Assembly (NCBI RefSeq): GCF_918797505.1
Contig: NC_092799.1
Coordinates: 24,676,382 to 24,740,381 of the forward strand
Reading direction: 5' to 3'
DNA from: Bemisia tabaci
Lineage: Eukaryota > Arthropoda > Insecta > Hemiptera > Aleyrodidae
Length of the DNA: 64,000 nucleotides
The notes under the pieces were generated by a model. It made no database searches. It saw only the letters and a program-made list of their open reading frames with translations, and was not told the origin of the DNA. Within the stretch, counting starts at the first letter, position 1; each line of letters begins with the position of its first letter. Positions 26,102-37,700 of the stretch are shown piece after piece. A program made the translations under genes and the position numbers.

Positions 26102-27050
26102 GTTGTAGGTGAGTGTGCCAACTTTTTTCCATCTTCCTATGAACACTGAACTTCAGACAAGTCAATGGATAATTTCCAGATGTCTGCTTGATCCTCATTC
26201 AGAAGTAAAAACAACTGACTGAGCTGAGAACAACAGTATTCCTGGTTTCTAAATTGAACAATTATTGGCAGAGTTATGACTGAAGTATCTTATAGACGAA
26301 AATACATTTGTCTGAAAGAGAAATGCGCTCTTTAGTGTCACAGAGTGGTAAAGGACCACAAACACAATAGTAAGAAATGCAGTGCTGGCTAACTCTCGAT
26401 CTACTCGGTATGATGTTCCTTGCAACCCCCTGAGCTCGATGAGCTTATAAAGTGGAACTTTCTGTGTGCCAATTCCAGGGAAAAAATGAGCTCGATCACA
26501 GAAAAAGAGAAGAAGAAAAACCGTTTGGTCACATTGCAATGTGTTGCTCTGTTTTAAAGCAGCAAAGAGATAGTTTCCATTCACGCAAACTAGTTGTAGC
26601 ACCACGTTTCCTCCAGTGTGCACTGTTTTAATGTCTGTACTTTAATCTGTTTTGTATAATTATTTAGATATGTTTTGAAAAGCTTACCTGAAGAGCTCGT
26701 GTTTTGTTTTGTTACAGATCTCAGGGAGCAGCTTCTATGAGAAAGCTTGAATTTTAATTTTCCTGACAACTACAGCTATTTTTTTAATTGCATTTATTTT
26801 GTTCATCTCATAGAAAAAAGGGTAATTGAGATTTCAATTTATCCCAGCTCTATGTGTGTCCACATCACTTTTCTATTATGTTGAATTCAAATGACTTACT
26901 TTTAATTGTGTTTCATAATTTTATACAGTGTTAAGGCTTTAAAGTTAAATCTATTTTTATATATAATTTATTCGTTTTTATGAAATTTAAATTATTTTGT
27001 TAGAATAATGCAAAGATAAACTTGTAAATAAATCATCAGAATTGTGAGGA
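26102..27050 (+). other. scrib: scrib 3' UTR with an intron and polyadenylation signal
   Basis: After the stop, GTGAGT at 26109 pairs with an acceptor (tttgttACAG) ending at 26717, giving a 609-bp 3' UTR intron. The exon junction would lie 7 nt from the stop, too close to trigger nonsense-mediated decay under the usual 50-nt rule. AATAAA at 27027-27032 is a plausible end signal. Other A/T-rich signals further right could give longer ends. Confidence 0.45.
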
Positions 27051-27515
27051 AGATTCACAATTAATGCTGCAGAGATGTCCTTCTTTTTCTTGTCTGAAGG
27101 TTTTGAAATCTCGTCTTTGAAAGCAGTGACAGTTAATAGCTGAATTGATATGCAATGAACAATCGTTTCTGACCCAACATATTACTCTTCGTGTATCTGC
27201 TAGATTTTTGCAGGCCAGAGAGGTGTCGAATCATACAAGAATAATTCTTGACTCTTATTTTTCAAACTTAGTGTTTTATTTTTATTTTTTTCTAATGAGA
27301 GCCGGATGAAAGATTGTGAATTGTAAATACTTTGTTGTGTACTTTCGTTATACTATCGAATTATGAGTCAATTTCTGTAAAAATAAGGCTCATCAATACT
27401 CAACAATATGTGCGATCAAGCCTAATATTTTTGATGAATTGATCATATTGGACTGTTTGCAAGAGCATCTCGGGCAAATCTCGTTCAAATCATCGTGCTT
27501 ACTCTTTTACATATA

Positions 27516-27539
27516 CTATATATATATATATATATATAT
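27516..27539. repeat. (TA)12 microsatellite
   Basis: Alternating TA run of 24 bp in the intergenic DNA 3' of scrib. Confidence 0.9.
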
Positions 27540-28259
27540 TTACATAAATCTGACAATAATAGAACTCTCAAAATTATTTATACACTTTTTGTGCAATTAC
27601 ACTATACTTTGAAGTGCTTTGTTATCCCTCCATTTTTCAACAGAGTTTTTATTTTTTATTAGCAGCTCAAATTATGTGTTCTAAACTTTTTAAATAGAAA
27701 AGACTTTAGGCTGAACTTTTATTTTCATAAGTAAAAATGCTGAGCAGTGCTTTTGGTAGTTCATATTGGATCTTTTCAGAAGGTCTCAACTGTCTCTGAA
27801 GATCCTCTGAAAAAAGTTTTAACTATTTTAGCATTTAAGAAATCCCACGAATTTTTTTAAATCCGTCCTTAGCTGTGTTGAGAGCACCTTGAGTGAGAAA
27901 GCTGCATCTCTTTAATTTATGTAGGTATACCCTTAGTTATCTATAAAATTGGCTCCATTTTTCCTCCTCTCCTTCTTTTCATGTAGAAACTAATGCATTT
28001 GGTGCAATAGTTCATTGATTTTTCTTTTTTCTAACCTTTTTTGGTTTGTTAAACTTGTATTATGTGCAGTATGTTTCCAGTGTCAAATGTTTTTCTATCA
28101 TTACAATCATTTGTGGATGAAATTAAAAAAAAAAGAAAAAATATATGTTTTTAATTTCGCTAAAATTTAATCTTTTTTGCCCTACAAACTTTGCATTAAA
28201 TAATCCTATTAAATCATTTCATTTGAATACATATTATACAATTTTTGACCAACAGTTCA

Positions 28260-31200
28260 GGAGACTTTCATAAATTGACTTCAAAAACAGGTCGATCCAT
28301 TTTTACCACTGGAAAAAATGAATTTTGTACACTACCCGCAAAATTGTGGAAATGCGAATTGAGTCTACCCCTCTAGATATAATCATAAAAATTCAAATTG
28401 AGTCAACACCCTAGATCCCTGGGGCATGTTAAAGCATGAAAGTAGACATTAAAGATAAAGAAGGTTAATGGGTGAGGTCTGTAATTCTCTACCACTGAAG
28501 GCTAATGAGATCTCTACAATGATTTTCTGTCGCAAAAATGGATCCATTTTCATGGCATCGAAGGGTTTGAATAGGTCTACTCAGCACTGGGCTGCACTTA
28601 TGCAGTTTTGACGGTTCATTAGAAAATTCCTGCAAAGAACCGTTAAAAGCGCGTAAGCGCTGCCCAGTGCTGAGTAGGTCCATTCATCTATGCATCACTG
28701 GAAACCTCTATTTAAGATCCAGCGGAGTTATGAATTTCTAAAGATTTTCTTTTTAAATAATGGCAACGTCGCAACCCGGAAGCCTGAGCTAAAAAATCTG
28801 TCTGATTCAGATTTCTTGACTACCTATTCCTTGTAACTAATGGATCTTAAGAAAGCCCTTCTGCACGATGAATTGAACGTCGTGCAGTCCTGGCAGTGGT
28901 TTCTGATTGCGTAAAACCGCCTTAGACAATCTTTAAGCGGTTGTATCTTGAAAATTAGACATTTCCCCGGGATGAGTCCTGTTTTGTTCGGGGGCAACAC
29001 TCGCAACATGTTGGGAAAACAAGCATTTTGTCCGAGGTTGTTTTGTGTTGTGGGGGCGGGGATTATTTTCACGCGCAAAATTTGGGGACCCCTACAGCAA
29101 CATTGTTGTACAACAACTTCAACGTGCTCAGAGGCAAGTCGCTTTTATGTTGTTGCCCAAGGCAACGCTGCTTTCTAACCTAAAATTGGAATTCGCTTTC
29201 TCATTGGTGTTCAGAATTACGTAAAAGAAACAAGATAAAAAACAAAAACAATTTGTTGTTCCGAACAAAATACGACTACTATCTTGTGCTCGTTACGAAG
29301 GTGAAAGATTTAACATTCATTTCGACTGGTTTTTTTTCAGACTACTTAAACCGCTTAGGGGGAATTATTTCTAAACGGGACCTTCAAGGTTAAAAAATCG
29401 ACTCAACTTTAGCGCGATAAAATTTTGTGCACCGAATAGGAAAAACCTTCAATTTTATGAAATGAGTTCACTTTTTGTTTCAAGTTCCCAATTCGCAAGA
29501 TTTTTCAGTTTTTCTAAAGTCATGTTCCTATCAGTGAGTTTTAAGGTTATGTTTGGAGCAATTTTTAATCACTACATATTGCATCTGTGAGATTTACAAC
29601 CTCATATAAACTTCATTTGAGCTTGATACTTAACTGAAAATTGGTCTCGATGAGATGTTACCAGAGCCAACCAGAATATAGATGAAGTAAACAGTTTCTA
29701 TAAAAATTAAAGTAAAAAAATGGTCCTTAAAAATGAGAGGTCCTTTTTGTATCGTCCGCAACAGTCTTCTTTGACCTAGATCTTGCTTTGTATACATTCT
29801 TTTTAAACAAGAATTTTCAGCTTTAAAGAGAGTAAGGTACATTTCTTAGTGTTTGAAAAATTTTGAATTTTACGGACCGAGCAGACCATCTTATGGACAG
29901 TTTAATGCACAGAATGTAGCGTCTGTAACTAAAATAATTCCCCTTGGGCGCCGCCCATTGCCAAGTAACCCCAACAAACTATACATCGTTAGAAAGCTCC
30001 ATTTAAGAGGAACATTTTAAAAAAAAGTTCATTGCAATCGGTTGAGATGCAGAGAAGTTATGAATTTTTAAAGGTTTTCACTTCAAAAAGTGGCAACGTC
30101 GCAACGCAGCGTTTCTAAGGAAAATCGCTACCAGTTTAAGGCGTCTTGGGAGCTATCTTATCACGTCAAGAGTTCAAAATTCGAAAATGCCTTTGGGCAT
30201 TTATGGCCGTTTTTCCACACATCTCTTTGACCAGCACCATTTCAAAAATTTAAATTGAGGCCACAGAGCCTGAAACCCCACGGGCATGTGGAGAGCACAA
30301 AAGTAAATGCAAAGATGAAGGAGGGCTAGAAAATTTGCTCCGTTTTGCTCCTCAGCCAACGGATTAGGAGATATTTGCATTTATTGTATTGCAAAAATGA
30401 ATCCATTCTCACCCCACTGAAAACTTTGACCAGTACCGGAATTTTTAAAATTGAAATAGAGGCCAAAAGGCCCCTGCTGACCTTATGAGACTGTGGGAGT
30501 ACATGGGGGAAATCTTTTCAAATTTTTGATGTTATTGGTGAGGTTATAGGATTTTAATAAGTGGACAGATAGATTTATCATCATGTAGTTTCGTATTTGT
30601 TCCTTTGGGAAATTAAGGAGGCTGCTATAACCTCAGTGTTCATTGAAGGCTAAATTGTCATGGAAAATTAATACACATTTGATTGCTGGGGATTTTAAAA
30701 ATTTTATTGAACTTTTCCAGGATTTTTTCAGAAAAAATAACCTAAAAAGTTAAGATGAAAAAAAAAGAAGAAAAATGATAATTCTGAAGAAAAAAAAGGA
30801 TTTTAGCTAACAGCTAACAGACGATGAGTGCGGACTTTAAGGCCAGCACCCTCAGAATCTACAAGAAAAATAAACTGTTGATGAAACTAGAACGAAAATT
30901 ATGTATACAAAATATATGTGTAGGAAACGCTGATCAGTAAAGTTATTTGTACATGGGGAACAGCTCTCTAAAAAAAGGTCTTAAAATCGACTTAATTCGA
31001 CCTGAAAAATTCACAGCCACAAAGCTGCGACTGAAGTTTGAGACAATAGCATTGAAACAATGAGATTCATTGTTAACAAGTTAAACGTGAAACACGTCAC
31101 TTCTCTTAAAATATTTACAAGACACTAATTCATAAGACCTAAACTTAATTCATTTAGAAAATAAGTAAAAATCCTAATTAGCTGCACAGAAAATGACAAG

Positions 31201-31960
31201 TGACATGATGAAGCACAAAGTAGAGAATGTTGTGATGAGTTGAACCTATCAGTTTTTGCTAGGATGAAGCTCTTAGAATGATATTGCTAATTACTCTACA
31301 ACTCTCTGAGTTAAATTAGAAATAATGTTGTGAACAATTTAAAATGGAGGAGCAAGGGTGGCAAATGCTGGTGGTATTACTTGATTTTGCAGTACGATTA
31401 TAAGCAACTACTTGCTCCTCTAATTCCCAAAGAAAATAAGGGGAGCAAGAAAATACGAATAACTACTCTGAAACCACCTGCTTGAAAGATAACTTTCAGA
31501 GAAAGTTAAAAACATGAGAAAAAAAGTAAGAATATAAGTAAGACAAGGGTCACGAGTGATAATGAAAATGAAGCTTCTAGCTCCTTTGTTCTTGAACCCA
31601 AGAAAAAAGTTTCATTAAATTATACAACCGTTTTGCAACAAAAAAGGTGTTACCGCAAAAAAGTTAGCAAAATATTGCGTTGTTCGGTTCAATTTAAATG
31701 AATGATATCAGATTTTTCACAGAAACGTGCAAGTTCAATGTAGCATTTTGTAAACTCAACATGAAAAAGCTGGATACTTCCTCTTTTCTAATAGTGACAG
31801 TGAATTACTTTGGATTAATCTTAAATGGGCCCACTGATACCCAACAGATTAGTTTTTTCTGCAAAATAAAACAACAAGTGTAAAAATCTAAGACTTGCTT
31901 ACTCACAATTTCTTAAATATTGAATTCCTAAATCAAAGGACATAGTATTTACAGTTCATT
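28260..31960. repeat. Intergenic region of old diverged repeats between scrib and RAD50
   Basis: No gene is supported. Diverged copies of one repeat family are visible. The stretch 28390-28560 resembles 30240-30420 (shared GGGGCATGT-like, AAAGATAAAGAAGG-like and GCAAAAATGGATCCATT-like blocks). The stretch 28710-28780 resembles 30010-30110 (GAGTTATGAATTT, then TGGCAACGTCGCAAC). A further partial copy begins near 30425. The two genes are convergent across this region. Confidence 0.55.
28574..28680. repeat. 107-nt imperfect stem-loop
   Basis: Arms 28574-28617 and 28637-28680 (44 nt each) pair with a few mismatches: GGTCTACTCAGCACTGGGC on the left, GCCCAGTGCTGAGTAGGTC on the right. The loop is about 19 nt. 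The size is compatible with a pre-miRNA-like hairpin or with a tiny foldback element. Expression is unknown. Confidence 0.65.
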
Positions 31961-32248
31961 CACGTTATTAGGGGGAATTTAATCCATCATCAATGCCCAT
32001 CCTTGTTGATTGATATCAAATGAGTTCTTTGGCCCACTTAAAGAATGTAAAAATAGAAATGGTAACAGTAACAAATTAGGAAGAGATACATCATTAAAGT
32101 ACAATTGCAATAAAAATTATTTACACTAACGGAATGGCTAAGAAAAAACCATACACAAGTACACCACAGTTTAGAGCACCTCTAATAGTACAAGCAATGA
32201 TATCAGATCTTTTATGTACAACACATGTTGGAGAAATTATCATGCAAG

Positions 32249-34774
32249 TTAATTCACAGCCACTTGTTGAACTTCTGACTTGCCATGCTGATTTCGATGA
32301 ACCTTGAGGTAATATGGTATTTTTTCGCTATGACTTAATCGCAATAAGAAATCTTCATCGTGTGTAATCACAATTAACTGGAAATTCTTTTGGCGAGAGC
32401 GGTGAGAAATAATATCAGCTAGAGCAGTGCTCAAGCTGTCGATATTTTCTTGATCTAAATTTGTTGTGGGCTCATCTAAAGCTAAGATGCCGCAGTTTTT
32501 GGAAAAGGTCTCTGCCAATGCCATTCTGATAATCAAACAAGCTAGAACTTTCTGACCAGCACTGCACCTTCCGCGCATATCCATCTCGACATCTCCTCTC
32601 CGGCAAACTACCCGATAATTGTACATTCTTCGCTTGTCTGCTGAGTTCGAGTCGGACTCTTCGGTTTTGATTTCAATTGTATCAATATCATTCCCGGAGT
32701 AGATTTGACGCCACAGATTACGAATTATTGTATTGATTGTCTTCATCCGCTCCTTGTGGAAATGGATCATAGCCCAGTCCAAGGCAAGAATATAGTTTCC
32801 TAAATCAGCCGCGGCCAACTCCTTAGCCTTTACTTCAATCAGCAGGTTGCGGTAATTTTCAGCAGCATTCTTGTATTTATCAGCTTGAAGCTCTTTTTCT
32901 GCAGCTTTGATGCTATTTTGCAACTCTTTTTCGGCACCCTGAGCTTGTCCGATTTTATGTGAAATTTTCCCTGCTTCTTGAGAGCACTTTTGTGTTTCTT
33001 GTCTCAACTGTCTCAAATTCAAATCGTCTCCATGTTGTTCTGTGAGTTCTGTTATCTGTTTATTATATTTATTTTCTTCTTCGTCTTTCTGTCGAAGCAT
33101 TTGGTTGTTAGTCAAATCCATTCGACTGCTCTGCAAGTTTGAAAGAAACTCTCTTATACCATTGATTTTACCATTGAATACCTCTTCTTTTGCCTTCAGT
33201 TCTTCCATCTTGTTCACCATCACTTTCAATTCTTCTCTAGCATTATCTAAAGTTGCACTTCCTCCTTTTCTTTCATAATTTTCAATTTCGTTCTGCAATT
33301 TCACAATTGAATGATATTGCTGTTCAAATGCAGTAACAATGTTGCGCTCTTCATTATACAATTTCCTGTTCTCCTTAGACAACTCGCTCTTTTCTTTCAT
33401 AAGGGACTTTAGTTGTGCATCAAGCGGTTGAAGTTCATCTTTCTTTTCATCGATTTCCTTGCGAAGAGTATCTTTCTGAGTTTGTAATTCAGTCTGTTTA
33501 TCTCCGAGTTCCGCTCGCCTTTGAGATTTGTCTCTTAAATCGAGTTGTTCTTGGACGAGTTTATTTTTCTTCTCTTTCATGTCATTGAGCCTTTTACTTT
33601 CCTCCCTGAGTTTGGTTTGATTGCTATCAAAGTTCCTGCTAAGTTTTTCATGAGCTTCTTCTTTTTTCTGCAACTCCTCTGAAACTTGCTCATACGAGTT
33701 ATCTTTGCCTTTTGTACCAAGTTTGGCACTGAGGTCAGAGATTTGTCTCACCATTGTCACAAGTTCCGTCATGTAAGTATCTAGGTTAATAATATCAGAC
33801 TGTGCACTGCTGGCCATTTCTGCATCTTTTCGAGGTTGCTCTAATTCACCTTCCAAATCACTTGACTCACGTTGCAGCTTACTCATTTCTTTATCAAGAT
33901 CCTCCAGTTCAGACCTGACACTGGGAATTTCAATATCTTTTAGGGAACGGACTTTCTCAATCGTCGGCTTCAGAAGTAGAAGTTTTTCATGCTTCACAAG
34001 GAGCACCTTCAGCTGATTTTCAATATCCTCGCTTTGTTGTGGAATCTTCCGTACAATGCCTTCAATCTCTTCTTTAAGTTCTATTGCTTCAGACTGTGCG
34101 TCAAAGTCTCGGTGACAAAGAGGGCAACAAGCGTTAGGCTGTTGCAGTTTACCTATATATTTGTTATACAGAAATTCTGTGCCATACCATGTTCCTTTCA
34201 GATCCTGTTTTGTCTTAATTTCATCAGCAATCTCATTCAAGACTATGTCGAAATCGCGGTTCTCACACAGATCGTAAATTTCTGTCTCCTTTGTTCTGAG
34301 CTCTGTTTCCATCTCTACGAGTTTTTCTGCCTTATTTTTCCTGTTTGCTTTCAAGCCAATCATTTTATCATTAAGCTCTTTCACCATCTTATCTTTTTTT
34401 TGAGTATCTTTTTTTATTTCATCTAATCTACTTTGGAACTTGGACTTTAAGCGCTCTTCTGGTATTTCACCCAACAAGTGCTCGATTGTTTCTTGATGCT
34501 TGTTCTTCAGTCTCTGAATTTTACTTTCCTGCTCCTCTCTTTTTATGTTCAATTTGTCTAATTCAGTTTGCTGATCCCGAATCATCAATAGGTTTTCTCT
34601 CTCTTTTTTCAATGCTTTGATTTCATCCCCCAACTGATATTTCTCATCCTTTTGGTCATTGATCAGTTTTTCGAGATCCGGTAAATTGACACTCTGCTCA
34701 AATTCCTCCAATTCACTATTCAGACGCGTTAATTTGTTTTCTAGAGCTACTAATGTATTCGCAGACTCATCCGC
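32249..34774 (-). CDS. Rad50: RAD50 terminal exon: zinc hook, second coiled coil and C-terminal ATPase lobe
   Basis: A single 2526-bp exon encodes 841 residues plus stop, about two thirds of the protein. It starts [14 protein letters not shown] after the acceptor at 34775-34777. It includes the hook ACCPLC (34112-34129), the returning coiled coil, and the C-terminal lobe with signature and Walker B motifs. The other seven coding exons are small (113-343 bp) and separated by repeat-filled introns. The long uninterrupted exon suggests ancestral intron loss. Confidence 0.95.
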   Translation of the reverse strand, partial: ADESANTLVALENKLTRLNSELEEFEQSVNLPDLEKLINDQKDEKYQLGDEIKALKKERENLLMIRDQQTELDKLNIKREEQESKIQRLKNKHQETIEHLLGEIPEERLKSKFQSRLDEIKKDTQKKDKMVKELNDKMIGLKANRKNKAEKLVEMETELRTKETEIYDLCENRDFDIVLNEIADEIKTKQDLKGTWYGTEFLYNKYIGKLQQPNACCPLCHRDFDAQSEAIELKEEIEGIVRKIPQQSEDIENQLKVLLVKHEKLLLLKPTIEKVRSLKDIEIPSVRSELEDLDKEMSKLQRESSDLEGELEQPRKDAEMASSAQSDIINLDTYMTELVTMVRQISDLSAKLGTKGKDNSYEQVSEELQKKEEAHEKLSRNFDSNQTKLREESKRLNDMKEKKNKLVQEQLDLRDKSQRRAELGDKQTELQTQKDTLRKEIDEKKDELQPLDAQLKSLMKEKSELSKENRKLYNEERNIVTAFEQQYHSIVKLQNEIENYERKGGSATLDNAREELKVMVNKMEELKAKEEVFNGKINGIREFLSNLQSSRMDLTNNQMLRQKDEEENKYNKQITELTEQHGDDLNLRQLRQETQKCSQEAGKISHKIGQAQGAEKELQNSIKAAEKELQADKYKNAAENYRNLLIEVKAKELAAADLGNYILALDWAMIHFHKERMKTINTIIRNLWRQIYSGNDIDTIEIKTEESDSNSADKRRMYNYRVVCRRGDVEMDMRGRCSAGQKVLACLIIRMALAETFSKNCGILALDEPTTNLDQENIDSLSTALADIISHRSRQKNFQLIVITHDEDFLLRLSHSEKIPYYLKVHRNQHGKSEVQQVAVN

Positions 34775-37700
34775 CTGAAAGAAAACAAATCATGGTGAGG
34801 AATTAGAACTGTTATTTGCATTGAATAGTTGAATTATAGATGTTGTAGTCAAATCCTGAAATGCGGTTCAATTGCGATGTGAGCAGTCAAATCACAAAAA
34901 CCTTAAGACAAAAGCCTTAAGATAAAATCTGTAATTCCTTAAGATATTCGGCTTTTGTCCAGTCACACGCCGATTCGACCACAAACCTGTTCGTCAAAAC
35001 GTTAATTGTTAGTAAAAAAGAACGTTTTGACCTGCCCAGGAAAAGGATAGGTGGCATTATTTCTTTTTGGTACCGGAAGGTGAAATTGCAAATATTTTGC
35101 ACGCAGCGCATGTTGCAAGAGGCCACGGTGGGTGGGGGTGTACAAAATATGAAATGCGGAAAAAGAGCAAAAAATGTTTTGCAGGACATTTCGTGATGTA
35201 CCTGAGTTTGTGTGAAATGTGCCACAAAAGACATGCCCACCCCAAAAAAGGACTCGTTATTAAATCCCTCCTTTTTGAAGATTTCAAGAAAAGATAAGTG
35301 TGCAACAAGAAGGTGTAAGTGCAAACATGCAGTGCAATCCCAGGTGCCACTCTTCACTGCCTTTCGGTGATAAAAAAAAATTAGAGGTGTTCCCATTTTT
35401 AAACATTTTGATGATAGTCCTCATTTTGAGGACCTGATAAATTTTTCAAGTTTTTAAATGTTTTAAGATGTTTTAAAAGTGAGGCTTCAGTATAATCTGA
35501 ATTCTTGTTTCATTTATTTCTTGATCAAAATACACTCCCTGTCGACCTCCGCATCCAGAGACAAGACAGAGCTTTAGAATTCTTCTCTGAGGTGTTAATT
35601 TCTCTCTGGATCCTTATTTTGCTGTTTCGTTATTTGTTCGGTTAATAAGTTCATTTTAAAAAAAAATTTACGTTTTGAACGACGGGGTTTTGGTCAAACG
35701 GGCATGTGACTGAAATGCGATTTGACTGGACAAAAGCCGAATTTTTTGAGGAATTAAAGATTTGACCAAAAGGCCTCCGTCACTTTGCAATTGAACTGGT
35801 CCCAACATGGACTGGTCTACAACATAAGCATTAAACAGAAGAAATATGGCACAACCAGAGAAGAAAGTCACTGAGCAAATTCTATAATGTTATTGAACAC
35901 TTTATTTAGACAGTCCAAATTTCGAAAGGAAACTTCCACCAAAAGACTTCACTCCTAACAAAGTTAGAAAGAAAAAAAAACGTGAATGCACTAATAAACA
36001 AATCTTGATTGCTTGAGAAAAAACGATAGAGTACATAGAGTCATAATGTAAGAGGGACAGCTTTTGGGGGCGGGGACGGCGCCACTTTTGACCATTTTCC
36101 AGGTCCCAAATTCCGAGACTCCTGTGTGACGCCGGGTCACTTTTTTAATACATTGCGACACATTGCGATACACTGGTACCCAGCCATCCAATGTAAACAA
36201 AGAAGATAGGAATTACCACATATTTCACACCGCCATTTTAGATCGAACATGTATCGAAAAAGTGACCTGAGTTCGGAGCACACAGGGCTCCAAACTTGTC
36301 GAGCAGAACATGGCGCCAGCTCTTCCATTTACACTACGACTCTATGTACTTACTCTATGGAAAAAACGCACAATGTGTTTTGACTCATTATAAAATAGGA
36401 CAGTACCTTGGTTTGATGCATTTGACAGGGGAGTTTTGCATTCCCAGAAGTTACAGATCTGCAACTTCTGGGAAAGAGTGTGCTCCTTTGATAAATAATA
36501 GCAACACTGACAAATCAAACAGTGAAATATTTGGGCTTCTTCATCGACCAACAACTAAATTGGCATTCTCACGCAAAACATATTGAGGAAAAAATTGCAA
36601 GTAGGGCATTTGCTATTAGGAAACTTAATAGGAAAATAGATAGGGAGTCCCTCATGTTGTACTACCATTCTAACGTGGATTCCATAATTAGCTATGGCAT
36701 ACAATTATGGGGCTATACAACAGGTGCCAGAGATATTCTTTTAACTCAAAAAAAAATCTTAAGAATTATTGCAAACAAAAAAAAATTTGACTCTTGTAGA
36801 AAACTATTCCCAGAGTTCAATGTGATGACTGTCTTCTCTAGGTATATATATTCAACAATAAAGGAATCAATTAAATTAGGCTACATCATCAAAGAAAAAT
36901 TAATTACTAATAATCAAATACAAACCAGAAATATCCTAGCAAAAATTGAAAAAAAACGGGGGGAAAAAGTAGACTGGGATAGCTTAGAAAGCAGAGGTAT
37001 CAGATATTTTAACAAGCTTCCCAAGCCATTAAAAGAACTTTTCATTAAATCAGAAAATTCAAATCTATTCCTAAATAACATAAAAAATTACTTCATAGAA
37101 AACCCTTTTTACGAGTTAAAAGAATATCTCGACGCAAATCTCCCCAATCCCTAAATTGCCTGAATGTAGTCCCCTAAGTCTTAAGTCTTAGTTCTTCATT
37201 TACTGTTTTTTTATTTGTTTGTTAAAATTTTTGTTACATTTATTTGATGTTAAATTTTGTTCCATTATATTATTTGACGAGTGTTAAGCTCATAAATTTG
37301 TATGAATTTCATGAGGCTGTTGCATTAATAAATATATTATTATTATTATTATTACTACGAGAGATGTAAGGAATCACAGATTTTTAAGGCTCAGCTTCTC
37401 CAAGATGAGTGCTGCTTGCCTTCAGTCATGGATACCGGAGTTTGGTCATCAGCTTTATGTTCAATAATTCCGTGAAGAGGTATAAAAGCAAGAGGAATTT
37501 ATGCATTGAAAAACATTAATATCTCCGTAAGGAGTTACTTTCGATCATTTTCTTGGCACAAATCGCGTTCTACATGATGAGAAAATATAACCTGATGCTT
37601 AAATACCCACCTTATCTAGAGATCAATTTTTAAAATGAGAGATAAAGACTATCCTGAGCAAAAAGATTCCAGTCAAGAAGTCATTATCAGAACTCTTCCA

